A stretch of 64,000 nt of DNA from an uncultured Clostridia bacterium (GCA_934636425.1 CAKUAV010000001.1:1-64000); one strand, 5' to 3'; numbered from the stretch's first letter, positions 45,404-54,618 are shown. The notes: generated by a model not told the origin, from the letters alone. Made by a program: numbers and translations.

Positions 45404-46816
45404 TCAGCCCTGTCCGCCCACCAGCTCGACCGCCTCGGCCAGACATTTCGCCGCCAGCGTCGCGGCCAGATCGCCGCCCGCGCCGGCCTGCTCCAGCACC
45501 ACGGCCACCGCGTAGGGGCAGCTCGCATCCTGAATATAGCCCACGAACCACGCGTTCGTGCTGACCGACTTGTCGTTGCTCGTCTCGGCCGAGCCGGTCT
45601 TGCCGCACACGGTGTAGCCCGACACGCGCGCCTTTTTGCCGGTGCCGTTCTCGACGGTCTCGCGCATATACTCGCCCACGATTTTCGCCGTCGCCTCGCT
45701 CATGACGCGCTTGTATGCGCCGCCCGACGCGCGCAGCCGCGGTATGCCCGCCGCGCCGGTGATCTGCCGAACCAGCTTCGGCTCCATCATCACGCCGCCA
45801 TTGGCCACGCCGGAGGCGATCATAGCCATGTGCAATGGGGTCACCAGCACGCGGCCCTGCCCCACGCCCGACCACGCCAGCTCGTTGACCGAGGAAATGT
45901 CTCCGGGATAGCTGGAGTTGTACAGCACCAGATCAGAGAAGGAAAAATTGTCGTTGAAGCCGAAATTCTCGGCGACCGACTGCATATTGCTCTTGCCCAG
46001 CTCATAGCTCAGCTCGGCGAATGTCACGTTGCAGCTCTGCGCAAAGGCCGATTTGAGATCAATTTCGCCGTGCGCCTTTCGGCCGCTCAGGCAGGTGACC
46101 GCCCCGCCGCCGAAATCCTGAGAGCCGGTGCAGACGAACGTGCGGTTGAGCAGCCCGGGCAGATTGTCCAGCGCCGCGGTCAGCGTCACGATCTTGAACA
46201 CCGAGCCGGGGGTATAGAGCCCCTGCAGGCAGCGGTTGAGATACGCCGTGTCGGCCACGCTCGTGCCCAGCCCCGCCGGATCGTATTCGGGCATGGACAC
46301 CATGGCGAGAACCTCGCCGGTCTTGTAGTTCATGACAACCGCAGCGCCGTTATAGCCCGAGGGGAAGGAGCGCGCGATCACGCCCGAGAGCTGCGCGTCT
46401 ATTGTCAGCTGAATGTCGTCGCCGCGCGTGGTCTCTCCGCTCAGCCACGACCACGTGCGGTCTATGATCGAGCCGGACATACCCACCAGCGCACTGGCGA
46501 AGAATGTCTGCACGCCCGTGCCGGACATGCTCATTGTGTCGCCCACAGTCTGCGAGACGGCGAGGCGGATCGACATGTCGGAGGAATACTGCCGCTCGCC
46601 CGCCGCGTCCGTATAGGCCAGCACATAGCCGTCGCGGTCGGTGATCGAGCCCATGGCGACGGTCTTTTTCGCGTTGTTGAGGCGCGTGTTGTAGCCGCTC
46701 ATCGCCCAGCGCGAGCCCTGCGTGAACGCCGTATAGCCGAACCAGCCGCCGGTGCCTATGAACAGGCACAGTATCAGCGTGCCGATCAGGCGCATATTTC
46801 GTCTGATTTCCTTCAT
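45404..46816 (-). CDS. Penicillin-binding protein 2-type transpeptidase (class B)
   Basis: The 470-aa protein has an N-terminal membrane anchor (about residues 10-30) and a transpeptidase domain that cross-links peptidoglycan. Active-site motifs are complete: TPGSVFK (Ser205, Lys208), SCN (261-263) and KTG (406-408). The short N-terminal region resembles PbpA of actinobacterial FtsW-PbpA pairs rather than long PBP2 proteins. It overlaps the FtsW/RodA-like gene by four bases, which suits the known SEDS-bPBP pairing of glycosyltransferase and transpeptidase. It probably acts in elongation, division or sporulation; which one is not determinable here. Confidence 0.93.
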   Translation of the reverse strand: MKEIRRNMRLIGTLILCLFIGTGGWFGYTAFTQGSRWAMSGYNTRLNNAKKTVAMGSITDRDGYVLAYTDAAGERQYSSDMSIRLAVSQTVGDTMSMSGTGVQTFFASALVGMSGSIIDRTWSWLSGETTRGDDIQLTIDAQLSGVIARSFPSGYNGAAVVMNYKTGEVLAMVSMPEYDPAGLGTSVADTAYLNRCLQGLYTPGSVFKIVTLTAALDNLPGLLNRTFVCTGSQDFGGGAVTCLSGRKAHGEIDLKSAFAQSCNVTFAELSYELGKSNMQSVAENFGFNDNFSFSDLVLYNSSYPGDISSVNELAWSGVGQGRVLVTPLHMAMIASGVANGGVMMEPKLVRQITGAAGIPRLRASGGAYKRVMSEATAKIVGEYMRETVENGTGKKARVSGYTVCGKTGSAETSNDKSVSTNAWFVGYIQDASCPYAVAVVLEQAGAGGDLAATLAAKCLAEAVELVGGQG

Positions 46817-48114
46817 GCCGCGTCAGCCTCCTGCCTTTCGGCGCGCTCCACGTCGTCGGCGTCCTGATCGGCGTTGAGCGAGGATATGCCCAGCAAGAGG
46901 CCAATCCCGCCCATGCAGCTCACCATGGACGAGCCGCCCGCGGCGATCAGGGGCAGCGTCACGCCGGTCAGCGGGATCAATCGGATGTTGCCGCCCACGA
47001 TCAGCAGCGTCTGAAGCCCCAGCATGGTCACAATGCCGAACGCCAGGAGCGCGTGAAAGCCGTCCCGGCAGCTCATGGCGATCGACACGCCCCGCATCAC
47101 AATCAGCACATACACGGCCAGAAGGCAGATCGCAAAGAGATAGCCGAACTGCTCGCAGATGGCCGCGAACACGAAATCCGAATGATACAGCGGAATCACG
47201 CGCGGCATGCCCAGCCCCAATCCCATGCCGAACAGCCCGCCGCTGCCTATGGCGATCAGCGACTGTATGATCTGATAGCCGCTGTGCTCATAGTCCGCCC
47301 AGGGATTGCGCCAGGCGACCACGCGCCGCCGCACGTGCGCGAACATATAATACGCCCCGACCGAGCCCGTCGCGCCCGCAGCCAGACCAAGAAGCGATAC
47401 AAACGCATTGCTCGTGGCGAGGAAGTACAGTATCACCGTCAGGAAGAAATAGAGCAGCAGCGCGCCCAGATCGCGCTCGAGCAGCAGTATGCCGCACAAC
47501 AGCGCGCCGAATATGATCGCCGCGATCTTCATCGCCCGGCTCTGCCGCTCGGACAGGCAGGAGGCCAGCACAACCGCCAGCGACAGCTTGACAAACTCGG
47601 AGGGCTGAACGGTCAGCGAGTTCGGCCTGATCGTGATCCAGTTCTTCGCGCCGTCGTGCCAGTCGCCGATGAGCAGCGGCAGCGCGATGAAGCCCAGCGA
47701 GCAGAACATGAAGAACACCTTCCAGCGCCCCCACTTCTTGAAGTGGCGCATGAACACAATGCCCGCGAGCATCGCCACAAGCCCCGCGGCGATGTATATC
47801 GCCTGATTGCGCGGCGTGATGGGCGAGCGCGCGATGGCGGTGAGCGTGATCACGCTCACAGAGCAGAGAAACAGCGTGAGCGTCAGTATCAGCGTGTCGA
47901 TCCTCCAGATTTTGGGCAGCAGCTTGACCAGCAGCACCGTCACGGCGGGCATGATTCCCGCCAGATACAGCGCCTGCATATCGATCTCGCCGTCCTTTAA
48001 GGAGAGCAGCACCATCGCCGAGAGCTGAAACAGCACGATGATGTATAAGAGAAACGACACGTTCGCGCGCTTGAGCGAGCGGCGCATGGTCTCTACGGAT
48101 ATTCGCTTTGCCAT
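46813..48114 (-). CDS. SEDS-family peptidoglycan polymerase (FtsW/RodA/SpoVE)
   Basis: The 433-aa polytopic membrane protein has about ten hydrophobic helices. Family signatures include VQPSEFVKLSLAVVLA, the catalytic-Asp region, GYQIIQSLIAIGSGGLFGMGLG and the C-terminal IPLTGVTLPLIAAGGSS. SEDS proteins polymerise glycan strands from lipid II. The start ATG at 48114 has GGGAG seven bases upstream; upstream in-frame codons run into the FHA gene. It is preceded by an FHA gene and followed, with ATGA overlap, by the class B penicillin-binding protein, the arrangement seen in FHA-FtsW-PbpA operons. Confidence 0.95.
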   Translation of the reverse strand: MAKRISVETMRRSLKRANVSFLLYIIVLFQLSAMVLLSLKDGEIDMQALYLAGIMPAVTVLLVKLLPKIWRIDTLILTLTLFLCSVSVITLTAIARSPITPRNQAIYIAAGLVAMLAGIVFMRHFKKWGRWKVFFMFCSLGFIALPLLIGDWHDGAKNWITIRPNSLTVQPSEFVKLSLAVVLASCLSERQSRAMKIAAIIFGALLCGILLLERDLGALLLYFFLTVILYFLATSNAFVSLLGLAAGATGSVGAYYMFAHVRRRVVAWRNPWADYEHSGYQIIQSLIAIGSGGLFGMGLGLGMPRVIPLYHSDFVFAAICEQFGYLFAICLLAVYVLIVMRGVSIAMSCRDGFHALLAFGIVTMLGLQTLLIVGGNIRLIPLTGVTLPLIAAGGSSMVSCMGGIGLLLGISSLNADQDADDVERAERQEADAA

Positions 48115-48118
48115 TTTA

Positions 48119-48676
48119 TTACTCCCATACGTCCTCAAATTCGTCGTCCGAAACATCCTCAGGCAGCACCTGAGCCACCTTCGGCTGAGCCGCGCCGTTT
48201 TCATCGATCGCCGCGTCCTCAGCGTTGAAGAACACCAGCATCATTTTCAGCGCGCCGATTTCCAGCGTGTCGCCGTCGCGCAGTATGCACTCGCCCGCCT
48301 TGCTGACCGGGGATGTGAAGGGCGCGCCGTCGATGGCGTGCAGCACCATCTCGCCTGGGCGATAGGTCATGAATATATGCCGCTTTCTCACCGCGCGCGA
48401 GTGTATGCGCACGTCGGCCGTGCGGCCTGAGCCTATGACCGCCTCCGCGCCGAACTGATAGCATTCGGGCTTTTTGTTCTTCTTTTTCTTCGCGCCGTCG
48501 TCCAGCAGCACCAGCTCGCCCACGCAGCCCGCGCCGTGAGCCTGATAGCGCAGTATCCGCGCGCGCCGGTTGTCCGTGACGCACGCCCGCCAGCCGTAAA
48601 ACGCCACCAGCACCGCCAGAAGCGCGAACCAGTAGCGCGCCGCATAGGCGATCAGCTCGTATAAATCCCCGCTCAT
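48119..48676 (-). CDS. FHA-domain membrane protein
   Basis: The 185-aa protein has one transmembrane helix near the N terminus (YWFALLAVLVAFYGW), a short Lys-rich stretch (KKKKNKK) and a forkhead-associated domain (about residues 75-150; IGSGRTADVRIHS and the RHIFMTY strand), which binds phosphothreonine peptides. The acidic C-terminal tail ends DEFEDVWE. GGAGG lies nine bases upstream. Placed first in the FtsW-PBP operon, it parallels FhaB of Actinobacteria, suggesting control of cell-wall synthesis by a Ser/Thr kinase encoded elsewhere. No kinase gene is in the window. Confidence 0.9.
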   Translation of the reverse strand: MSGDLYELIAYAARYWFALLAVLVAFYGWRACVTDNRRARILRYQAHGAGCVGELVLLDDGAKKKKNKKPECYQFGAEAVIGSGRTADVRIHSRAVRKRHIFMTYRPGEMVLHAIDGAPFTSPVSKAGECILRDGDTLEIGALKMMLVFFNAEDAAIDENGAAQPKVAQVLPEDVSDDEFEDVWE

Positions 48677-48942
48677 ATCCGCTCACCTCCCGCCGCGCCC
48701 ACGGGCGCGTTCGTCAAAAAAGCGTTTTCCGCTCTGTTCCAGGATATATTCAGCCGCGGCCGGCATTTCAGCGCCGCGAAGGGCCGCAGGCATCCCGCCG
48801 CGCCCTGCTTTAATTGGACAGCCCCGCGCGCACGGTTTGTTCCCGCGCACGGACATGATTCCATAGTATTTAGCATAGCACAGCAGTATGTCCTCAATGT
48901 TAAAAATCGCGTTCCCCGCGCCGCTTCGTTCAATTTTTTGCA
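48677..48942. other. Spacer upstream of the FHA operon
   Basis: This holds the leader of the FHA operon and the end of the heparinase-like gene's terminator region. A weakly matching minus-strand promoter could lie near 48870-48900 but is not convincing. No gene is supported. Confidence 0.4.
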
Positions 48943-48944
48943 TG

Positions 48945-48984
48945 AAAACGCCCGCCAGAGCGCATAAAGAGCCTTGGCGGGCGT
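48945..48984 (-). terminator. Rho-independent terminator of the heparinase-like gene
   Basis: ACGCCCGCCA (48948-48957) pairs perfectly with TGGCGGGCGT (48975-48984); the A4 run at 48945-48948 reads as T4 on the minus strand. Confidence 0.85.
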
Positions 48985-48998
48985 ATCGTTATGCGGTT

Positions 48999-51272
48999 TT
49001 ACTTTTTGACGAGCGTCAATCGGGTGGTCAGTTTATGCGCCTTATTCGCCGCGCTGCGCAGCGCAATGCGGTTGACCGCCCGCTCTGTGCTGTCCACGCC
49101 GAACGGCGCGCAGACGACCTCCGGCCGCCAGCCCACAGCCTCTATGAGGAGATCGGCCTTCTCGCCATGGATTACCGCGCCGTTTTCCATGCGCTCGCAG
49201 GGACAAAGCGTATGAAACAGCACGTCGGCGGGCGCGTCCTCGCTCAGGAGCAGCTCGTCCGCAATCGTGAATATCTCGGGAACGCCGCTCTCGACTTTGC
49301 GAATATCCCTGAGTATGCGCCCATCGTTCCACGCTCTGGTCACATCGCCCTCCGCCGCGAACGCGCCGTTTTCATACTGTGCGCTCACGAGGCGCGCGCC
49401 GTCGCGCGTGGGCTTCTGGCGGGGCCGCGCGCCGCTCAGCGCGGGCATGAGCAGATTGTGGTATTCGGGCATGCCGCACAGAAGCGAATCCGAATGCGCG
49501 TAGTCCAGCACGCCGCGATCGATCAGCAGCTCCTCGCCCGCCGCCTCCAGCACGACGCTGCCCTTGTCCATGTGATAGTGCCCCACGTCGGCCAGCCCGG
49601 TGAAAAAGCTCAGGCTGGTGCGGCCGAAATCATCGCTCCTTCGGATGATGCGCGTCTGCCCGATGTCCGGGAAGTCGAAGAAGCCCTCCTGAACGAACGG
49701 CTCGGGCGCGGGCAGGCTGTCGGGCATGATGATGAACAGATAGGGCGTGCCCGATGTGTGCTGAAGGTTGATCGCGGCCAGACGCAGATAAGTCTGATCG
49801 CCGGTGAGGGCATAGAACGAAGCCATGAGATCGGCGGAATAGCGCGTGCCCTGATGCGCGTCGTTCAGGCTGATGGCCGCCGCGCCGTCGCCGGTGTCCG
49901 AGAGCAGCGAGAGCGCATAGCGGCCGGTCTTCTCCAGCGCGGGCGTGAGCATGCTGCCGAACGGCTTTTTGTGGAAGCGGGAGAGCAGATAGAGTATCGG
50001 CATGACCTGGCCGAACGTGTAGCTCCAGTAGGACGGGCCCTCGGGCGTGCCGCCGTCGGCCATGATGTAATTGCCGATCATTTCCTTCAGATCGCGCTCG
50101 GCCTCGAGCACCTGCGCGCCGTAGCGGGGATAGAAGTGCGCGCACGCCATCAGGCCGAACACGCGGCCGCTGCTGAACACGATGCCCTGATTCATGCCGC
50201 GGATGTACTCCTGCCGCTTGAAATCGGACTCAATGCGGGGCAGCCCCTTCATGGCGATCGCGTCCACCAGAATCTCGCGGGCATAGGGGGTCAAAAAGCC
50301 GCCCGCCCAGTCGAGCACCTGCGCGCAGCCGCGGCAGTACACCTCCTCCGTAAAGGAGCGGTGGTGCCAGCCGCAGCCGGGCAGCGCGCCCATAATGCTC
50401 TCCGTCCAGTATTCGCAGTGGGCGGCGCTCAGCGCCATGCGTACGGCCATTTTCATCATGTCGGCGCGCTTTTCGATCAGTCCGGCGAATGCCAGCGCGC
50501 CCATCTGATAGGATGTGTCCTTCTTTCCCATGTCGCGCTTGCCCGTCCAGCGGCTGTCGGGATGCGGAATGTAGGTGCCGATGTCCTTTTCCGGCTCCCA
50601 TGCAAGGTATTCCTCGGTCTTTTTGAGGAACGCGTCGTAGAGCGGCTTGAGCGCGCCGGCATGAACGCGCGCGCGGAGCGCTTCCACATCCTCCCTGCCG
50701 AACATGATGCCGATCTGCGGCTCAAATGCACCCTCCTCGACCAGCATATCCGGCCAGTCGGGCGTAAAGACGCTCTTGCGCGCTTCCATTTCGGCCTGCC
50801 GCCGCGCGTTTGAAAGCCCCAGCCAGAGATACTGCGCGCCGCAGTCCTTCTCGCCGTCGCTCTCGAGCATGAGCGTGAGCGCCTCGAGCCTGCGGCCATG
50901 GATGGGATAATCGCGCTCCACCGTCGCGTCCGGGCCGCTTTCGCGGTCGCAAAGCGTCGTCCACGCGCCGTCGATCTTGGCGCGTATGGTCTGACAGACG
51001 CAGGCCGCCGCCGTGCCGAACACGCGGAATATGTCGAAATCGGAAATGTCCAGATCGCACGCGCGCGTCATTTCCACGCTGCGCCTTGCCCCGGCGTGCA
51101 TGAACACGCGCACGCCGCACCAGTCCTGCTCGGCGGTCACCGCGTCGGGATCGGAGCGCTTTATGTCGTAATGGATCAATTGCGAGATTCTGTTGTGCGG
51201 GCGGCTGCTGTCGCTGCCGTCGAAAAAGGGCTCGATGATGGCCTCGGCATAGTTGATTCTCTGAAGTCTCAT
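48999..51272 (-). CDS. Heparinase II/III-family polysaccharide lyase-like protein
   Basis: The 757-aa protein has a long alpha-helical toroid region (about residues 190-480) followed by a beta-sandwich (about 500-757), as in heparinase II/III and alginate-lyase-like PL12/PL15/PL21 families. The C-terminal block ADVGHYHMDKGSVVLEAAGE followed by LLIDRG is the family's typical metal/structural motif; candidate catalytic Tyr and His lie in GPSYWSYTFGQ and CGWHHRS. No signal peptide is seen, so cytoplasmic degradation of imported uronate oligosaccharides is likely. It is transcribed alone and ends at a terminator. Linkage specificity is unknown; glucuronate isomerase at 25956 fits uronate use. Confidence 0.85.
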   Translation of the reverse strand: MRLQRINYAEAIIEPFFDGSDSSRPHNRISQLIHYDIKRSDPDAVTAEQDWCGVRVFMHAGARRSVEMTRACDLDISDFDIFRVFGTAAACVCQTIRAKIDGAWTTLCDRESGPDATVERDYPIHGRRLEALTLMLESDGEKDCGAQYLWLGLSNARRQAEMEARKSVFTPDWPDMLVEEGAFEPQIGIMFGREDVEALRARVHAGALKPLYDAFLKKTEEYLAWEPEKDIGTYIPHPDSRWTGKRDMGKKDTSYQMGALAFAGLIEKRADMMKMAVRMALSAAHCEYWTESIMGALPGCGWHHRSFTEEVYCRGCAQVLDWAGGFLTPYAREILVDAIAMKGLPRIESDFKRQEYIRGMNQGIVFSSGRVFGLMACAHFYPRYGAQVLEAERDLKEMIGNYIMADGGTPEGPSYWSYTFGQVMPILYLLSRFHKKPFGSMLTPALEKTGRYALSLLSDTGDGAAAISLNDAHQGTRYSADLMASFYALTGDQTYLRLAAINLQHTSGTPYLFIIMPDSLPAPEPFVQEGFFDFPDIGQTRIIRRSDDFGRTSLSFFTGLADVGHYHMDKGSVVLEAAGEELLIDRGVLDYAHSDSLLCGMPEYHNLLMPALSGARPRQKPTRDGARLVSAQYENGAFAAEGDVTRAWNDGRILRDIRKVESGVPEIFTIADELLLSEDAPADVLFHTLCPCERMENGAVIHGEKADLLIEAVGWRPEVVCAPFGVDSTERAVNRIALRSAANKAHKLTTRLTLVKK

Positions 51273-51412
51273 GTCTGTTTCCGCCTTTCCGCGCCCTCCT
51301 CATGGCGGCGCGCTTTCATATCGCATGGGCAGTATCCAGAATCCGGCATTATTATATCACGCAAAGAATGGGATTTCAACTCGAAATTATCTCAAAAAAT
51401 TTACGATTGGCC

Positions 51413-51442
51413 TGTACAGACCGCCTCATGCCATGCTATAAT
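51413..51442 (+). promoter_or_regulatory. Candidate promoter of the CorC/HlyC-like gene
   Basis: TGTACA (51413-51418) and TATAAT (51437-51442) have an 18-base spacer. Confidence 0.5.
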
Positions 51443-51485
51443 AAACTGTATTATTTTATACGACCGAACTTTAGGAGGAATGATC

Positions 51486-52904
51486 TTGGATGCCGTTCCC
51501 TTGTGGCCGACGCTGATCTGGCCGCTCTGTCTGATTGCGCTCACGCTGCTGCTGACTCTGATGGAAACCGCCGCCGATTCGCTCAGCGAAGCCCGGCTTG
51601 AACATTTGGCCGACGAGGGAGAGAGCAAGGCGCGCTCCATACTCAAGCGGCTGGACGACTGCGCGGGTCTCGGCGAGGGCATACAGTGCGCCCGCCACAT
51701 GACGCTGCTGCTGCTGGGCTTCCTCAGCGGCATGTACATGAGCCGCCCGCTCTCGAACGCGCTGATCGCGCTGCCCGCCATGAAGGGCGCGCCCGATGCG
51801 CTGATCCACGCGCTGTGCCTGATCGTCGTGCTGATCGTGCTCTACACGCTCGTGCGGCTGATCTGCATCGAGTGGGCGCGCCGCATCGCCAATATGCACG
51901 TCGATGCGCTGATTCTCTCGCTGTTTGAGCCGATGATGTTCGTGCGCCGGCTGTTTCGGCCGATGACCGCGCTCACCGGCGCCGCGGCCGGACTGCTGAT
52001 CCGCATGAGCGGCGCCGATCCCAGACGGGCGGAGGAGAACGTCACTGAGGACGAAATCCTCGCCATGGTGGATATGGGCGAGGAAAAGGGCGCGATCGAG
52101 AGCAGCGAAAAGGAGCTGATCGAAAACGTCCTCGAGTTCAACAACACCACCGCCGAGGACTGCATGATCCACCGCACCGACGTGACCGCCGTGGACGTGG
52201 ACACCAGCGAGGAGGAATTCGTCGATCTGGTGCGCGAAACCGGCTTTTCGCGATTCCCTGTGTACGAGGACGACATCGACTCCATCATCGGCATACTGAC
52301 CACGCGCGACTATCTGCTCAACGCGCGCCGTCCCCAGGGCGAGCGCAAGACCATACGCGAGCTGCTGCGCCCGGCCTACTTCATCCCCGAATCGGTGCGC
52401 GCCGACGTGCTCTTCCGCGAAATGCAGAGCCGCAAGAGCCACATGGCCATCGTCGTGGACGAATACGGCGGCACAAGCGGACTGATCACGCTCGAGGATC
52501 TGCTCGAGGAGCTGGTGGGCAACATCTACGACGAGTTCGACCCGCAGGCCAAGGCCGACATCATTCCCCAGAGCGACGGCACATGGCGCGTCAACGGCTC
52601 GGTCGAGCTGGAGCGGCTGTGCGAGACCATCGGCATCGAGGAGATCGAATCGGACGAATTCGACACGCTGGGCGGGCTGATCTTCAGCCAGCTGACCGCC
52701 ATCCCCGAGGACGGCAGCCATCCCGAGGTGGACTGCTTCGGGCTGCATATCCGCGTGGAGGAGCTGACCGATCACCGCGTCGAATGGGCGACCGTCTCCC
52801 GGCTGGAGGAAGACCCGGACGAGGACGACGAGAAAGACGAAAAAAGCGATAAGCCCGAGAAGAAAACCGACAAAAAGCCTGAAAAGAACAAAAAGGACGA
52901 ATGA
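51486..52904 (+). CDS. CNNM/CorC/HlyC-family membrane protein with CBS domains
   Basis: The 472-aa protein has an N-terminal CNNM transmembrane domain (about residues 1-170), a tandem CBS pair (about 195-320; MIHRTDVTAVDVDTSEEEF and MAIVVDEYGGTSGLITLEDLLEE) and the CorC_HlyC C-terminal domain (about 345-425). This family exports or senses magnesium or cobalt; the older label haemolysin is misleading. The last ~35 residues are a charged Lys/Asp/Glu tail. The probable start is TTG at 51486, seven bases from AGGAGG; the ATG at 51480 is only one base from it. It is monocistronic. Confidence 0.93.
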   Translation: MDAVPLWPTLIWPLCLIALTLLLTLMETAADSLSEARLEHLADEGESKARSILKRLDDCAGLGEGIQCARHMTLLLLGFLSGMYMSRPLSNALIALPAMKGAPDALIHALCLIVVLIVLYTLVRLICIEWARRIANMHVDALILSLFEPMMFVRRLFRPMTALTGAAAGLLIRMSGADPRRAEENVTEDEILAMVDMGEEKGAIESSEKELIENVLEFNNTTAEDCMIHRTDVTAVDVDTSEEEFVDLVRETGFSRFPVYEDDIDSIIGILTTRDYLLNARRPQGERKTIRELLRPAYFIPESVRADVLFREMQSRKSHMAIVVDEYGGTSGLITLEDLLEELVGNIYDEFDPQAKADIIPQSDGTWRVNGSVELERLCETIGIEEIESDEFDTLGGLIFSQLTAIPEDGSHPEVDCFGLHIRVEELTDHRVEWATVSRLEEDPDEDDEKDEKSDKPEKKTDKKPEKNKKDE

Positions 52905-52910
52905 TCCGTT

Positions 52911-52946
52911 ATCCCGCCTGACGAGCGCGCCGGGCGGGATTTTTTT
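52911..52946 (+). terminator. Rho-independent terminator after the CorC-like gene
   Basis: ATCCCGCC (52911-52918) and GGCGGGAT (52933-52940) pair perfectly, followed by T6. Confidence 0.9.
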
Positions 52947-53132
52947 ATTGCGCCCGTGCCCTCGGCGTGGTATGATAGGGACGATTCAAACGCTCGCCCT
53001 CATCCCCTGCGCAGAACGGCGCCGGTTTTGCCGCGTCCCGCGAGGGAAAGGCCGCGCCGCGGACAGCCCGCAAAATCGGAATGCGCGGCGCTCGAATCTC
53101 CAGTGGCCGGCGCGTTTTTCTGTGAAAAGCAA

Positions 53133-53152
53133 AGCCGCGTCTCACCGCGGCA
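53133..53152 (+). repeat. Left 20-bp direct repeat flanking the dispersed element
   Basis: AGCCGCGTCTCACCGCGGCA is identical to 53352-53371. It contains a small GCCGCG/CGCGGC stem. Confidence 0.85.
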
Positions 53153-53351
53153 CAGACTGCCGAAAAACCTTCGAAGAACTGAGCGGATCGAAACCCTCTC
53201 GAATTTTCAATCGTACCCGGCGGCGTGTACGGGGAATGCAGGACGATTTTTGAGGCGGAAACTCCCATTTCCAGAGTAAAAACTGGAGAGAGGGGGCACG
53301 GCAGGGAGCTTGCATACCCCTTCACCAGCTTGTTAAGACATTTTTTGTCTG
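53153..53351 (+). repeat. Dispersed ~199 bp non-coding element, copy 2
   Basis: This is the best-preserved copy, 199 bp, with termini CAGAC...GTCTG forming a 5-bp inverted end. It aligns in full with the minus strand of 13554-13751: both reach ACCCTCTC at exactly base 48, share CCCATTTCCAGAG and AAAAACTGGAGAG (a TCCAG/CTGGA hairpin), TTCACCAGCTTGT and a terminal T6 run. A T-run and hairpin near the right end could terminate transcription. Open frames through it are not conserved between copies. Confidence 0.8.
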
Positions 53352-53371
53352 AGCCGCGTCTCACCGCGGCA
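53352..53371 (+). repeat. Right 20-bp direct repeat flanking the dispersed element
   Basis: The sequence is identical to 53133-53152; the pair brackets the element exactly. Confidence 0.85.
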
Positions 53372-53489
53372 AGTCGCCCGTTCAGCAGCGCCGAATCCGA
53401 GAAAAGGCGTTTCAATCACCGTTCCGACTGTGTTTCAAACCTGCGCTTTATCGGCGCAGACTTTTCTTCACACGAAAGGAGAGCACATC

Positions 53490-54569
53490 ATGAGAGACTG
53501 CACACAGTATATCCATGCCCGCCGCCCGCTCTATCACACCGCCGAGGCCATCCGCCGCGGCCACATCACAATCGGCTTCATCGGCGGCTCTATCACCGAG
53601 CCGGTCGCCGACGGCCGCCGCTGGAGCGGCAAGATCATAGACTGGTTCGTCGCCGAATTCCCCGGCCTGATCGTCGATGAGGAAAACGCCGCCAAGGGCG
53701 CGACCGGCTCGCTCAACGCCATACTGCGCGTCGAGGACGACATACTCGCCTATGGCTGCGATCTGGTCTTTGTCGAGACGGCGGTCAACGACGGCGAAAG
53801 GGCGTGGGGCGCGTGCCGCGAGGGCATACTGCGCAAGCTGATGAAGGACGACGTGTGCGACGTCGTATTGACCTACACCTACTCTCAGGCCATGTACGAG
53901 ACGATGCTCGCCGGCAATCTGCCCCAGACCATACTCGACTGGGAGGAGCTGGCCGAGCACTATCAGCTCAGCAGCGTCCACATGGCGCGCTACACATTCG
54001 ATCTGGTGATGGACGGCTTTCTGCGCTGGGACGAATGGCTGCCCGACACGCTGCACCCCGATCACGCCGGCAGCCGTCTGTACGCCGAGCCGGTCTGCCG
54101 CCTTATTCGCCGCGAGATCGATACCGCGCGGCCCGTCAGCATACCGCTCCCCGCGCCGCTGCACGCCGACAACTGGGAGAACGTCCACCTCCTGTCGTTT
54201 GAGCAGGTGGAGCGCATCGGCGCGTGGCGGCAGACCCACGAGCGCCGCCTGCCCTCGGTGCATCATATGCTCTGCACATCCTCGATGACCGCCAGCCTGC
54301 GCTTTGAGTTCGAGGGCACAGGGCTGCTTCTTCACCTGCTCAGCGGCGGCCTGTTTTCAGCCTACAAGATCCGCATCGACGACGGCGAATGGATCGTCAA
54401 GAACGATCCTCTGCCCGAGTGGGGCATGAATGCCACCGACTGGCTGCGCGAGGATATGCCCGTCTGCGGCCTGCCCGCCGGCCGCCACACAGCGGTCATT
54501 GCGCCGCTGTTCGCCGTGGGCGGCCGCGCGACCCGCTTCCAGCTGGGCATGATCGGCGTGATCTGCTAA
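53490..54569 (+). CDS. SGNH-family hydrolase (GDSL-like)
   Basis: The 359-aa protein has its SGNH domain at the N terminus (about residues 1-210): nucleophile block GFIGGSITEP with Ser34, Gly in KGATGS, Asn in ETAVNDGE and catalytic Asp/His in DTLHPDHAGS. The remaining ~150 residues are beta-rich and may bind carbohydrate. No signal peptide is visible. AAAGGAG lies upstream of the ATG at 53490. It is the third SGNH protein in the window and differs in domain order from the other two. It stands between the repeat element and a terminator. Probable role: removal of ester groups from glycans. Confidence 0.85.
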   Translation: MRDCTQYIHARRPLYHTAEAIRRGHITIGFIGGSITEPVADGRRWSGKIIDWFVAEFPGLIVDEENAAKGATGSLNAILRVEDDILAYGCDLVFVETAVNDGERAWGACREGILRKLMKDDVCDVVLTYTYSQAMYETMLAGNLPQTILDWEELAEHYQLSSVHMARYTFDLVMDGFLRWDEWLPDTLHPDHAGSRLYAEPVCRLIRREIDTARPVSIPLPAPLHADNWENVHLLSFEQVERIGAWRQTHERRLPSVHHMLCTSSMTASLRFEFEGTGLLLHLLSGGLFSAYKIRIDDGEWIVKNDPLPEWGMNATDWLREDMPVCGLPAGRHTAVIAPLFAVGGRATRFQLGMIGVIC

Positions 54570-54581
54570 AATATACAGTTC

Positions 54582-54618
54582 AGCGCCCCGCAGAGGTGAT
54601 TTTCCTCCGCGGGGCGCT
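54582..54618 (+). terminator. Hairpin after the SGNH hydrolase gene
   Basis: AGCGCCCCGC (54582-54591) pairs perfectly with GCGGGGCGCT (54609-54618), with an inner GAGG/CCTC extension. The following sequence is CTCTCTC rather than a T-run, so efficiency is uncertain. Confidence 0.6.

Noticed and set aside
48683..48943. Two overlapping 86-codon minus-strand frames upstream of the FHA gene
   Set aside because: No ribosome binding site or family resemblance; likely leader sequence.
53225..53680. A 151-codon plus-strand frame before and into the SGNH hydrolase gene
   Set aside because: It begins in the repeat element and overlaps the true hydrolase gene out of frame.
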